A model generated the notes under the pieces. The model was not told the origin of the DNA, did no database searches, and saw only the letters and a program-made list of their open reading frames with translations. From the NCBI GenBank assembly GCA_959020865.1, contig CAUEUD010000053.1, positions 1 to 18,301 of the forward strand: a stretch of 18,301 nt of DNA, in the 5' to 3' direction. Positions 5,827 to 13,764 of this stretch are shown one piece after another (positions within the stretch are counted from its first letter, which is position 1; every line of letters begins with the position of its first letter). Origin of the DNA: Eubacterium limosum (GTDB lineage Bacteria; Bacillota; Clostridia; Eubacteriales; Eubacteriaceae). The position numbers and the translations under genes were made by a program.

Positions 5827-8208
5827 AATTGTTCCTTCTTTCTGTGATTCCATTATCGGATCACTGGTATTAATTTGATTATTGACAACCGTCACATCAG
5901 TATGGGCAGACGGCAGGTCATTCACAGGGATAAACTTGGGCTTAAAGCCTTTCAGAGAAAGTGCGTTCAGCACAACGGATACAGAGCTCAGGCTCATGGC
6001 CGCTGCGGCAAACATTGGGTTCAGCTTGAGGCCAAAGGGGAGGTAAAGAATCCCAGCAGCCAATGGAATGCCAATGGTGTTGTAAATAAAAGCCCAGAAC
6101 AGGTTTTGCTTGATATTTCGAATCGTCGCTTTGCTCAGTTGTATCGCTGCTACGATCTGTAAAAGATCGTTCTGCATGAGGATAACATCAGCAGACTCGA
6201 TGGCCACATCGGTCCCGTTGCCGATGGCAATGCCGATATCGCTTTGTGCCAGGGCAGGAGCATCATTGATGCCGTCACCGACCATAATCACCTGTTTGCC
6301 TTCAGTCTGAAGTTTTTTAATCAGGTCAGCCTTTTCCTCTGGCAGGACATTAGCGATAACGTGATCAATATTAATTTTTGCGCCGATGGCCCGGGCAGTC
6401 CGCTCATTGTCACCAGTCAGCATATATACCTGAGTACCCATAGCCTTGAGCTGGGCGATGGCATTGGCTGAATTTTCCTTAAGTGTATCCGCAACGGCGA
6501 TTATGCCGATCAGTTCACTGCCCTCACCGATGAACAGAGGCGTTTTGCCGGCGTCAGAAAGCGTATTGTAAAGCTCGGTCTGTGTGCTGGGATCAATTCC
6601 GGAGCCTTTCATGAGCTTTTGGTTGCCGATGGTAATAAAACGGGTATCCACAGTACCTTCAACGCCGAGACCTGGAATCGCATTGAAGTCGGACACATCC
6701 CGAAGTGCAATGCCCCGCTCATTAGCGCCCTCCACAATGGCTTCACTGAGAGGATGCTCAGACTTGGCTTCGATGGAAGCAACCAGCTGAAGCAGTGTTT
6801 CTTCATCTGTACTGCCCAGGGGGACAATATCTGTAATGGAAGGTTTGCCGATGGTGATGGTGCCGGTTTTGTCAAAAACAACGGCATCCGCTTTTCCAAG
6901 GGTTTCAAGGGCAGGACCATTTTTAAAAAGAATGCCCTGCTCAGCACCTTTTCCGGTGCCTACCATAATGGCTGTCGGCGTTGCCAGGCCAAGAGCACAG
7001 GGACATGAGATAACGAGCACTGAAATACCCATGGACAGGGCAAAGGAGAACTCATAGCCAAGAAGGAGCCAGACGATAAAAGATAAAACTGCAATACCCA
7101 TAACAGCCGGTACAAAATAACGGCTGATCTGGTCGGCAATCTTGGCGATCGGGGCTTTAGAGGACTGAGCCTCTTCTACCAGATGGATAATCTTGCTGAG
7201 TGTGGTATCATCGCCAATCTTGGTGGCACGGAACTTAAAAGCACCGGTTTTGTTAATACTGCCACAGATAACGTGGTCGCCGGTTTCCTTTTCTACTGGA
7301 ATGCTTTCGCCGGTAAGCAGAGATTCATCTACGCTGGAATGGCCGGAGATAATCTCACCATCTACGGGAATACGGTCGCCAGGTTTAATGACAACGGTGT
7401 CGCCCAGGCGCACATCATCAATGGGAATTTCGACTTCTGTATTGCCGCGTTCTACGAGAGCGGTATCCGGCGCCAGGGCAATGAGCTTTTCAATGGCCTG
7501 AGAGGTTTTCCCTTTAGCGCGTGCTTCCATATATTTTCCCAGGGTGATAAGGGTTAAGATAACTGCAGTCCCTTCAAAATAGATCTCATGGGCAAAGTGA
7601 TGCACTATGGTCATATCACCGTATGAGTAACCCCAAGCCAGCTGGTACAATACATAAATACCGTAGAAGAAAGAAGCGCTGGTGCCAACGGCTACCAGAG
7701 AGTCCATATTTGGAATGCGTTTCCAGAGGGCTTTGTAACCATCTTTATAAAAATGTGCGCCCATATAAACAACCGGCAGGGTTAAAAGCATCTGAGTAAT
7801 TGTGTTGACCAGGCGGTTCATATCACCGTCCAAAAAAGCAGGAATGGGCAGCCCTACCATGGGGCCCATAGAGAGATAGAATAAAGGAATGGTGAAAACC
7901 AATGAAATAATGAGCCGGGTCTGTAGCTCTTTCATTTGCTTTTGGGCATTTTCACCAGCGGTGTTCCTGACCGTACTTTTACCAGATGCAGAAGCTTCCT
8001 GCTCGGGCACTGCACCATAACCGATTTTCTCGATGGCGGAAACAATCATAGGAGCCTGAACAGAACTGTCATTGTAGGTTACGGTCAGGTTTTCTGTGGC
8101 GTAATTTACCACTGCATCCTCAACACCGTCCATTTTATTTACAGTTCGTTCGATGGCAGCAGCGCAGGCCGTACAGGACATCCCTTCTATTTTAAAATTT
8201 TTCTTCAT
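5614..8208 (-). CDS. copA: Copper-exporting P1B-type ATPase with C-terminal CopZ domain
   Basis: Exports Cu(I) across the cytoplasmic membrane using ATP. The 864-residue chain (ATG at 8208, with GGAGG 7 nt upstream; the ATG at 8229 has no ribosome site) has an N-terminal heavy-metal domain (GMSCTAC, C12/C15), membrane helices from about 98, the actuator motif TGES (299-302), the intramembrane CPC site (402-404), DKTGT (446-450) with the phosphorylated Asp, HP (485-486), TGDN (598-601), GDGIND (644-649), and the Cu-specific Y709/N710 and M738-x-x-S741-S742. After the last helix, a hydrophilic linker (about 760-793) leads to a second metal domain with DMSCKHC (C806/C809). Most CopA proteins carry their metal domains only at the N-terminus, so this looks like a copA-copZ fusion. 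First gene of an operon with csoR. Silver export is also possible. Confidence 0.96.
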   Translation of the reverse strand: MKKNFKIEGMSCTACAAAIERTVNKMDGVEDAVVNYATENLTVTYNDSSVQAPMIVSAIEKIGYGAVPEQEASASGKSTVRNTAGENAQKQMKELQTRLIISLVFTIPLFYLSMGPMVGLPIPAFLDGDMNRLVNTITQMLLTLPVVYMGAHFYKDGYKALWKRIPNMDSLVAVGTSASFFYGIYVLYQLAWGYSYGDMTIVHHFAHEIYFEGTAVILTLITLGKYMEARAKGKTSQAIEKLIALAPDTALVERGNTEVEIPIDDVRLGDTVVIKPGDRIPVDGEIISGHSSVDESLLTGESIPVEKETGDHVICGSINKTGAFKFRATKIGDDTTLSKIIHLVEEAQSSKAPIAKIADQISRYFVPAVMGIAVLSFIVWLLLGYEFSFALSMGISVLVISCPCALGLATPTAIMVGTGKGAEQGILFKNGPALETLGKADAVVFDKTGTITIGKPSITDIVPLGSTDEETLLQLVASIEAKSEHPLSEAIVEGANERGIALRDVSDFNAIPGLGVEGTVDTRFITIGNQKLMKGSGIDPSTQTELYNTLSDAGKTPLFIGEGSELIGIIAVADTLKENSANAIAQLKAMGTQVYMLTGDNERTARAIGAKINIDHVIANVLPEEKADLIKKLQTEGKQVIMVGDGINDAPALAQSDIGIAIGNGTDVAIESADVILMQNDLLQIVAAIQLSKATIRNIKQNLFWAFIYNTIGIPLAAGILYLPFGLKLNPMFAAAAMSLSSVSVVLNALSLKGFKPKFIPVNDLPSAHTDVTVVNNQINTSDPIMESQKEGTIMTKKLHVNDMSCKHCVKRVEDTLNAIDGVSNVQVSLEDAQATMDVTDAVTDKMLCDALDEAGYPASVITE

Positions 8209-8226
8209 ATGATAACCTCCAGATGA

Positions 8227-8246
8227 CACCCCTCATGGGGTGGGGT
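8227..8246 (-). promoter_or_regulatory. Probable CsoR operator
   Basis: CACCCC-TCAT-GGGGTG is a perfect inverted repeat (6-bp arms, 4-bp spacer), followed by another GGGGTA. The G/C-run dyad resembles known CsoR operators. It lies just after the predicted transcription start of copA, where a bound repressor would block the promoter. Confidence 0.75.
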
Positions 8247-8254
8247 ATGTTCAT

Positions 8255-8283
8255 ATAATATAACAATTTATGTGAACGGTCAA
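8255..8283 (-). promoter_or_regulatory. Promoter of copA-csoR
   Basis: On the minus strand TTGACC (8278-8283) and TATTAT (8255-8260) are exactly 17 bp apart, a near-consensus housekeeping promoter. The predicted start is about 8248, leaving a 40-nt leader to the copA ATG. Confidence 0.85.
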
Positions 8284-8493
8284 GTTCTTTTCAAAAAATT
8301 CTTACCCGATTATGATTAATCTTAACAAAGGCTTTAAAGTGCCGCTGTTTATTCAGACAATATTGACAGTCAATTAGGCAGGTTCAGGGTTATAGTCGAA
8401 ACTCGTGAGGTGCTATAAATTTCAATTTTTTTGATGAAAACGCAAAGCAATGCTTAATACTTGTTTATATTTTGTAAAATTTTCAATGAATGT
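8284..8493. other. Intergenic stretch between divergent copA and ricin-type gene
   Basis: The copA-ricin gap totals 414 bp. Outside the two promoters I see only AT-rich DNA, a TTGACA hexamer (8363-8368) without a matching -10, and a loose hairpin TTATAG/CTATAA (8390-8395, 8413-8418) with a T run seven bases later. None is convincing as an RNA gene. Confidence 0.5.
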
Positions 8494-8522
8494 TTGACGA
8501 ACAGATAAAAAATTGCTATGAT
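8494..8522 (+). promoter_or_regulatory. Promoter of the ricin/H1-like gene
   Basis: TTGACG (8494-8499) and TATGAT (8517-8522) are exactly 17 bp apart. The predicted start near 8529 gives a leader of about 94 nt that contains the inverted repeat at 8574-8596. Confidence 0.8.
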
Positions 8523-8573
8523 AATACTAAGCTAAAGTAAATCAAAATGCAGTGTAGAGATATTTTGATAAAA

Positions 8574-8596
8574 ACAGTATAGCGTTATAATACTGT
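8574..8596 (+). promoter_or_regulatory. Inverted repeat before the ricin/H1-like gene
   Basis: ACAGTAT and ATACTGT are perfect 7-bp arms around a 9-bp spacer, ending 11 bp before the ribosome site. The right side overlaps a perfect TATAAT (8586-8591) with a TTGATA 15 bp upstream. It could be an operator over a second promoter or a hairpin in the leader. Confidence 0.5.
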
Positions 8597-8622
8597 CTAA
8601 AATGATCAAAGGAGTTGGTAAA

Positions 8623-9420
8623 GTGAAACTGCAAGCAAATAAAGACTACGTCATTATGGCGCAGGAAAAGACGTTGGCTCTCGGAATTGAGAATGGCTCG
8701 GCTGAGAATGGTGCACTTATAAAATTACAGGAGGCTTCCCAAACGGGAGCAGACAGCCAGAAATGGACAGCGAAATACGTAGATGATGAATGGTTTAAAC
8801 TCATCAATAAACATTCGGGAAAGGTACTGGATTTGTGTATGCTGGGAACAGTAAACGGTACCTGGGTACAACAGTGGGAGTCTGTTGATACGGACAGCCA
8901 GCTTTGGACATTAGAAGAAACGGCTGAAGGCAGCTGTCTGATCAGGTCGCGACGCGCTGGTACCTATCTTGACATTGCGATGGGGGCTGCTGTACCGGGC
9001 GCACAGATGCAGATTTGGGAAAAAACCGGGAGCGCAAATCAGGTATGGCATTTTTCATCGACTCAGATTGATGAGGCAGCAAAGCCAGATGAAAAGACGG
9101 CTTCCGATGCAGCACCACGAAAAAAAACAACCACGCGAAAAGCCACTGCCGCTAAAAAAACAGCTTCATCCGAAGCTAAGAAAACTACTGCGGCAAAAAA
9201 GAAGGCTACATCAGAAACGGCTGAAAAGGTAACGGTCTCCAAGACAACCACTGCCAGAAAAACAACGGCATCCAAAAAAACTGCCAAAAAACCTGCGACC
9301 ACCCGAAAAGCCAGTACAGCTAAAAAGGCTGAAACAGTACAAGCTGCCTCAGAACCAGCTAAAAAGACAACACGAAAAACAAACTCCACCGCAGCTAAAA
9401 AAGTTGATACTGAAGCATAA
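8623..9420 (+). CDS. Ricin-type beta-trefoil protein with histone H1-like tail
   Basis: A 265-residue protein of unknown function with two parts. Residues 1-145 form a ricin-B-type beta-trefoil: the three QxW motifs (Q46-W48, Q93-W95, Q140-W142) are spaced exactly 47 residues apart, one per lobe, so all three lobes look intact. Residues 151-265 are a low-complexity tail rich in Lys, Ala and Thr (27 Lys and 5 Arg by my count) with repeated AKK and TARKTT units, like eukaryotic histone H1 tails and bacterial H1-like nucleoid proteins. There is no signal peptide or membrane segment, so it should be cytoplasmic; sugar, nucleic acid or polyphosphate binding are all possible. The GTG start is chosen because AAAGGAG at 8608-8614 lies 8 nt upstream, whereas ATG 8602 has no site. 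It has its own promoter and terminator. Confidence 0.85.
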   Translation: MKLQANKDYVIMAQEKTLALGIENGSAENGALIKLQEASQTGADSQKWTAKYVDDEWFKLINKHSGKVLDLCMLGTVNGTWVQQWESVDTDSQLWTLEETAEGSCLIRSRRAGTYLDIAMGAAVPGAQMQIWEKTGSANQVWHFSSTQIDEAAKPDEKTASDAAPRKKTTTRKATAAKKTASSEAKKTTAAKKKATSETAEKVTVSKTTTARKTTASKKTAKKPATTRKASTAKKAETVQAASEPAKKTTRKTNSTAAKKVDTEA

Positions 9421-9440
9421 AATTTTTAGGAACGATTTTA

Positions 9441-9470
9441 AACCACCAGTTTAAATTTGGTGGTTTTTTT
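9441..9470 (+). terminator. Terminator of the ricin/H1-like gene
   Basis: AACCACCA (9441-9448) pairs with TGGTGGTT (9458-9465), followed by a T run to 9470. It starts about 20 bp after the stop codon. Confidence 0.92.
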
Positions 9471-9539
9471 GTGCTTAAAAGTTCCGATTATTCTAAAAAA
9501 AACAGTCGTTTCGGAGAAGAAAAGCTTGCTATTTCTTCA

Positions 9540-9590
9540 AAGATACGATAAAATATTATTATGTCATATAATAAAACAGTATTGTATCTT
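9540..9590. promoter_or_regulatory. Concentric 51-bp dyad upstream of xdh
   Basis: An inner inverted repeat, TTATTAT-GTCAT-ATAATAA (9556-9574), and an outer pair, AAGATAC (9540-9546) / GTATCTT (9584-9590), share the same centre at 9565. A further inverted repeat, GAAGAAA/TTTCTTC (9516-9538), lies beside it. The arrangement suggests binding of a regulator as stacked dimers about 115 bp before the likely -10 (TATAAT, 9679-9684) of xdh, which has no good -35. The function is inferred. Confidence 0.45.
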
Positions 9591-9707
9591 AAATAAAACA
9601 CTGTGCAAAGTTTATCAAAAGAACAGCTGCCTGTAACCGTTCCGCGGATAAACAGAAGTGTTGAAACCAAGCATTCGGTATAATTAATCAATAAAGGAGT
9701 ATCAGAA

Positions 9708-12278
9708 ATGTACACGATTAAGGTCAACGGAGTTATACATGAGGTTGAACAGGATAAAAAGCTCATGCGCTTTTTAAGAGATGATTTGAGATTAACCTCA
9801 GTGAAGGATGGCTGTAGTGAAGGGGCCTGCGGTACCTGTACGATTATTATCGACGGAAAAGCTACCCGGTCCTGCATACCCATGGTATCTAAAATGGCAG
9901 ATAAGGAAATTATTACGGTAGAAGGCCTTACAGAGCGTGAAAAAGAAGTTTACAGCTATGCCTTTGCAACAGCAGGCGCTGTGCAGTGCGGTTTTTGTAT
10001 ACCGGGCATGGTAATGTCAGGAAAGGCACTCATTGATGTTAATCCGGACCCGACGCGTTTGGAGGTAATAAACGCTATCAAAAACAATATATGCCGCTGT
10101 ACCGGCTATAAGAAAATTGTTGATGGTATCTTATTAGCTGCTAAAATTTTCAGAGAGAATCTTCCTGTAAGTGAAGAAGCTGGCGAGGTCACAGTCGGCC
10201 AGGCCATGCAGCGTGTGGATGCCAGAGAAAAGGTGTTGGGAACAGGTGAATATCCAGATGATCTTTATCTGGACGGTATGATCTATGGCAGCGCTGTGCG
10301 GGCAGAATATCCGAGAGCCCGTGTGCTGGCCATTCATACGGATGAAGCGAAAGCGCTGCCGGGCGTAATTGGTATTTTTACAGCGGAGGATATTCCGGGA
10401 AGCGTTAAGGTTGGGCACCTTAAGCAGGACTGGGATACAATGATTCCTGTTGGTAAAACAACACACTATATCGGTGATGCGATCTGTCTGGTAGCGGCGG
10501 AAACACCAGAAATTTTGGAAGAAGCCAAAAAGCTGGTAAAGGTTGAGTACGAACAGCTTGAAGGTGTCTTTGATCCGCGTGAGGCGATGAAAAAGGAGGC
10601 TCCTTTAGTGCACGAGGGCAGTGAAACCAATGTTTTGGCACATGAGCACCTGGTACGTGGAAATGCGGATGAGGTTATTGCCCGTTCAAAATATAAGGTT
10701 ACACGCCATTATGAAACGCCGTGGACCGAGCATGCTTTCCTGGAACCGGAAACAGCTGTGGCAATGCCCTTTGATGGCGACGGTGTCTTTATCTATTCAA
10801 CAGACCAGGGAACCTACGACACTCAGCATGAGTGCATGGCGATGCTGGGGCTGCCTCCCGAAAAGGTCATTGTAGAAAATAAGCTGGTTGGCGGCGGCTT
10901 TGGAGGGAAGGAAGACGTATCGGTCCAGCATCATGCTGCGCTGATTGCTTATCTGACCAAACGAACTGTCAAGGTCAAGCTTACGCGCAAAGAAAGCATT
11001 ATGATTCATCCTAAACGCCATCCATTTTATATGGATGTCACATCTGCCTGCGATGAAAAGGGACGTTTGACAGCATTAAAAGCAGTAGTCGTGTCCGATA
11101 CAGGTGCTTATGCCTCTTTGGGGGGACCGGTACTTCAGCGGGCCTGTACACACGCTGCCGGACCTTATAATTTCCAGACCATTGATATTGACGGTAAAGC
11201 GGTATATACGAACAACCCGCCAGCAGGTGCTTTCAGGGGTTTTGGGGTAACTCAGACCTGCTTTGCCTCTGAGATGAATCTTAACCTTTTGGCTGAAATG
11301 GTGGGGATCACACCATGGGAAATCCGTTACCGCAACGCAGTACGGCCGGGTGAGGTGCTTCCAAACGGACAGATTGCCGATCCGGCAACGGGGATTGCCG
11401 AAACATTAGAAGCCGTTAAGGAAATTTACGACAGTGAAAAATACGTGGGTATTGGTTGTGCGATGAAAAATGCCGGAGTCGGCGTGGGTCTTCCAGACTG
11501 GGGACGCTGCCGCCTTCTGGTAAAGGACGGACACGTCGAGATACATGCCGGAGCTTCCTGTATCGGCCAGGGCCTGGGTACAGTGTTAACACAGGTGCTT
11601 TCTGAAACCGCCGGTCTTACTCTGGACCAGATTGCCTATATGCCGCCGAATACAGCAAATGCACCGGACTCTGGTACAACCTCCGGCTCCAGACAGACAT
11701 TGGTAACCGGTGAAGCCTGTAGACGGGCAGCGGAGGATTTGAAGGCGGCAATGAAAGATAAAACACTGGCCGAGCTTGAGGGGCAGGATTTTATGGGAGA
11801 GTATCTGGCAAAAACAGACGCCATGGGTACGCCTGTGCCCAACCCGGTTTCTCATGTAGCCTACGGTTATGCGACGCAGATGTGTGTGCTGAATGAAGAT
11901 GGCACCATTAAAAAAATGGTTGCAGCTCATGACGTGGGCAAGGCTGTAAATCCCATCAGTGTCGAGGGGCAAATTGAAGGCGGCGTGGTCATGGGAATGG
12001 GCTATGCACTTACGGAGCAGTATGAGCTGGATCACGGTATTCCAAAGTCAAAATTTGGTACACTTGGCCTTTTTAAGGCAGATAAAGTGCCGGAGCTTGA
12101 CAGTATCGTTGTTGAAAAACCAGGCATTGATGTGGCCTATGGTGCCATTGGTATTGGCGAGATTACCTCCATACCGACAGCGCCGGCTATTGCGGATGCA
12201 TACTATCGTTTAAACGGCGAATTTCAGACGGTTTTACCGCTGAAAAATACGCCCTATGAGAAAAAGAAGAAAAAGTAA
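9708..12278 (+). CDS. xdh: Selenium-type molybdenum hydroxylase (xanthine dehydrogenase family)
   Basis: An 856-residue member of the xanthine oxidase family that hydroxylates purines or related heterocycles at a molybdenum centre. A plant-type [2Fe-2S] domain (C36, C41, C44, C56) and a second [2Fe-2S] helical domain (C94, C97, C129, C131) are fused directly to the molybdopterin domain, which begins near 165. That domain shows EHAFLEPE (341-348), the pterin-binding GGGFGGK (395-401), AGAFRGFG with the substrate-site Arg, and GIGEITS near the C-terminus with the catalytic Glu (about 818). There is no FAD domain, so electrons must leave to another protein, probably YgfK. This one-chain layout is known from the selenium-dependent hydroxylase family, which uses a labile, non-selenocysteine selenium, so sequence alone cannot prove selenium. 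AAAGGAG lies 8 nt before the ATG. The substrate (xanthine, urate or another) is inferred. Confidence 0.9.
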   Translation: MYTIKVNGVIHEVEQDKKLMRFLRDDLRLTSVKDGCSEGACGTCTIIIDGKATRSCIPMVSKMADKEIITVEGLTEREKEVYSYAFATAGAVQCGFCIPGMVMSGKALIDVNPDPTRLEVINAIKNNICRCTGYKKIVDGILLAAKIFRENLPVSEEAGEVTVGQAMQRVDAREKVLGTGEYPDDLYLDGMIYGSAVRAEYPRARVLAIHTDEAKALPGVIGIFTAEDIPGSVKVGHLKQDWDTMIPVGKTTHYIGDAICLVAAETPEILEEAKKLVKVEYEQLEGVFDPREAMKKEAPLVHEGSETNVLAHEHLVRGNADEVIARSKYKVTRHYETPWTEHAFLEPETAVAMPFDGDGVFIYSTDQGTYDTQHECMAMLGLPPEKVIVENKLVGGGFGGKEDVSVQHHAALIAYLTKRTVKVKLTRKESIMIHPKRHPFYMDVTSACDEKGRLTALKAVVVSDTGAYASLGGPVLQRACTHAAGPYNFQTIDIDGKAVYTNNPPAGAFRGFGVTQTCFASEMNLNLLAEMVGITPWEIRYRNAVRPGEVLPNGQIADPATGIAETLEAVKEIYDSEKYVGIGCAMKNAGVGVGLPDWGRCRLLVKDGHVEIHAGASCIGQGLGTVLTQVLSETAGLTLDQIAYMPPNTANAPDSGTTSGSRQTLVTGEACRRAAEDLKAAMKDKTLAELEGQDFMGEYLAKTDAMGTPVPNPVSHVAYGYATQMCVLNEDGTIKKMVAAHDVGKAVNPISVEGQIEGGVVMGMGYALTEQYELDHGIPKSKFGTLGLFKADKVPELDSIVVEKPGIDVAYGAIGIGEITSIPTAPAIADAYYRLNGEFQTVLPLKNTPYEKKKKK

Positions 12279-12292
12279 TGATCAGATACATC

Positions 12293-12323
12293 AAAAAAAG
12301 CCAACGAAATGTTGGCTTTTTTT
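12293..12323. terminator. Bidirectional terminator between xdh and hydA
   Basis: GCCAAC-GAAAT-GTTGGC is flanked by A7 on the left and T7 on the right, so it can end both the + strand xdh transcript and the - strand ssnA-ygfK-hydA transcript. Confidence 0.93.
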
Positions 12324-12340
12324 CTGCTTTATGGTTTTGT

Positions 12341-13717
12341 TTAAAGCTGACAGATCCCTCGTGGGAGATACTGCCCTTTGTTTTCGGCAATAACCCGCCC
12401 TTTTTCGACGACGATTTCTCCGTTTAACAGGACAACTTCTGCTCGGCCCTTGGTTTTGACACCTTCATAGGGTGTATAGTCAACATTTTGGTATTGGTCT
12501 TTCTGAGTAATAGTGCCCTTATATTCCGGATCCCAGATAACAATATCGGCATCACTTCCAGGTTTTAAGGCTCCCTTCTGCGGATACATGCCAAAAATTT
12601 TAGCTGGTGTTTCTGAGAGCTGGGCCGCCATCTGATTCAGGGTCATTTTGTTTTTACACACGCCAAAGGTATACATCAGTAACGGTCGGGTTTCCACACC
12701 GGGCATGCCGTTTGGAATTTTACTGAAGTCATTTTTGCCAAGATCCTTTCCGCCTTTTATATTAAAGCTGCAATGGTCACTGCCGATGGTGTCAACAATT
12801 CCAGAGCTAACAGCCTCCCAAAGCGCTTTTTCGTCCGATGGTTTTCGTGCCGGAGGCGCAAAAACATATTTTGCACTCTCGAAACCTTCCAGTTCATAAC
12901 AGCTGTCATCAAGCAGCAGATATTGCGGACAGGTTTCAATAAAGACTTTTTGCCCGCGCCGGCGGGCATTCAGGCACTCTGCAAGCCCCCGCTCAGTACT
13001 GAGGTGTACCACATAAACAGGAGATTCAGCGGCTTCTGCGATGGCTAAAAAGCGATTGACAGCCTCTGCTTCCACAAAATCGGGCCTGGAAAGGGGATGG
13101 GCGGCAGGGCTCATGCGGCCTTGTCGTTTTTGTTCGGCAATCAGTGCGTTGATAAGATCGCCGTTTTCACAGTGCATGGAGACAAGCCCGCCATAGGTTT
13201 TAACAGCTTCTAAAATCTCAAAGATTTCACGGTCATTGGAGCGCAGGTTATCATAGGCCATATAGAGCTTAAAGGAGGTTACCCCTGAATCCTTCATAGT
13301 TTTCAGCTCTTTGTGTGTCGTTTCATTCCAGTCGGTAATGGCCATATGAAAGCCATAATGGCAGGAGGAACGGTTATCTGCCAGCCCATGCCAGTTTTTT
13401 AAAGCTTCTGTCAGGCTGTGCCCTTTATCCTGAGTGGCAAAATCAATGATGGTGGTGGTACCGCCGGAGACAGCGCCTTTTGTCGCGGAGACAAAATCAT
13501 CTGCTGTGTGGGCAGTTCCAGTGTCCATATCCAGATGTGTGTGTGGATCGATAAAGCCTGGAAAAATGTACTTTCCAGCAGCGTCGATGATATTGGCTTC
13601 TGGGTCTTCGAGTTTTTGGCCTATTTGGGCGATTTTACCATTTTCCACCAAAATATCGGCATTAACCGTATCTGTGGAAGAAAAAAGAATCCCGCCCTTG
13701 ATGATTGTTTTTTTCAT
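12341..13717 (-). CDS. hydA: Dihydropyrimidinase / D-hydantoinase family cyclic amidohydrolase
   Basis: A 458-residue, binuclear-metal TIM-barrel enzyme that opens cyclic amide rings. All metal ligands of the family are in place: H59 and H61 in DPHTHLDM, the carboxylated Lys K150 in SFKLYMAY, H182 in MHCENGD, H238 in VVHLS and D314 in IGSDHC. The start is set by GAGG about 7 nt before the ATG. It is the last gene of the ssnA-ygfK-hydA set, 82 bp after ygfK, with a 22-bp palindrome in the gap. In anaerobic purine and uric acid loci the family member (HyuA in Escherichia coli) is proposed to open a ring product of the hydroxylase and reductase. The substrate could instead be a plain hydantoin or dihydropyrimidine. 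Family assignment is firm; substrate is inferred from context. Confidence 0.94.
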   Translation of the reverse strand: MKKTIIKGGILFSSTDTVNADILVENGKIAQIGQKLEDPEANIIDAAGKYIFPGFIDPHTHLDMDTGTAHTADDFVSATKGAVSGGTTTIIDFATQDKGHSLTEALKNWHGLADNRSSCHYGFHMAITDWNETTHKELKTMKDSGVTSFKLYMAYDNLRSNDREIFEILEAVKTYGGLVSMHCENGDLINALIAEQKRQGRMSPAAHPLSRPDFVEAEAVNRFLAIAEAAESPVYVVHLSTERGLAECLNARRRGQKVFIETCPQYLLLDDSCYELEGFESAKYVFAPPARKPSDEKALWEAVSSGIVDTIGSDHCSFNIKGGKDLGKNDFSKIPNGMPGVETRPLLMYTFGVCKNKMTLNQMAAQLSETPAKIFGMYPQKGALKPGSDADIVIWDPEYKGTITQKDQYQNVDYTPYEGVKTKGRAEVVLLNGEIVVEKGRVIAENKGQYLPRGICQL

Positions 13718-13764
13718 AATAACACCTCATTTTACAATGGAAATTTGCGTATGAAACAAGAGTA

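Noticed and set aside
5614..8208. Programmed frameshift in copA as in E. coli
   Set aside because: The free chaperone would be C-terminal here and an internal start explains it; I saw no slippery heptamer plus hairpin after the N-terminal metal domain.
8363..8432. Small RNA gene between copA and the ricin gene
   Set aside because: The TTGACA has no -10 at a useful distance and the hairpin is seven bases away from the T run.
9063..9389. 108-codon open frame on - opposite the lysine-rich tail
   Set aside because: It is the mirror of the AKK-type repeats and gives a hydrophobic Val/Ala/Phe pattern that follows directly from the tail's codon bias; no ribosome site was seen.
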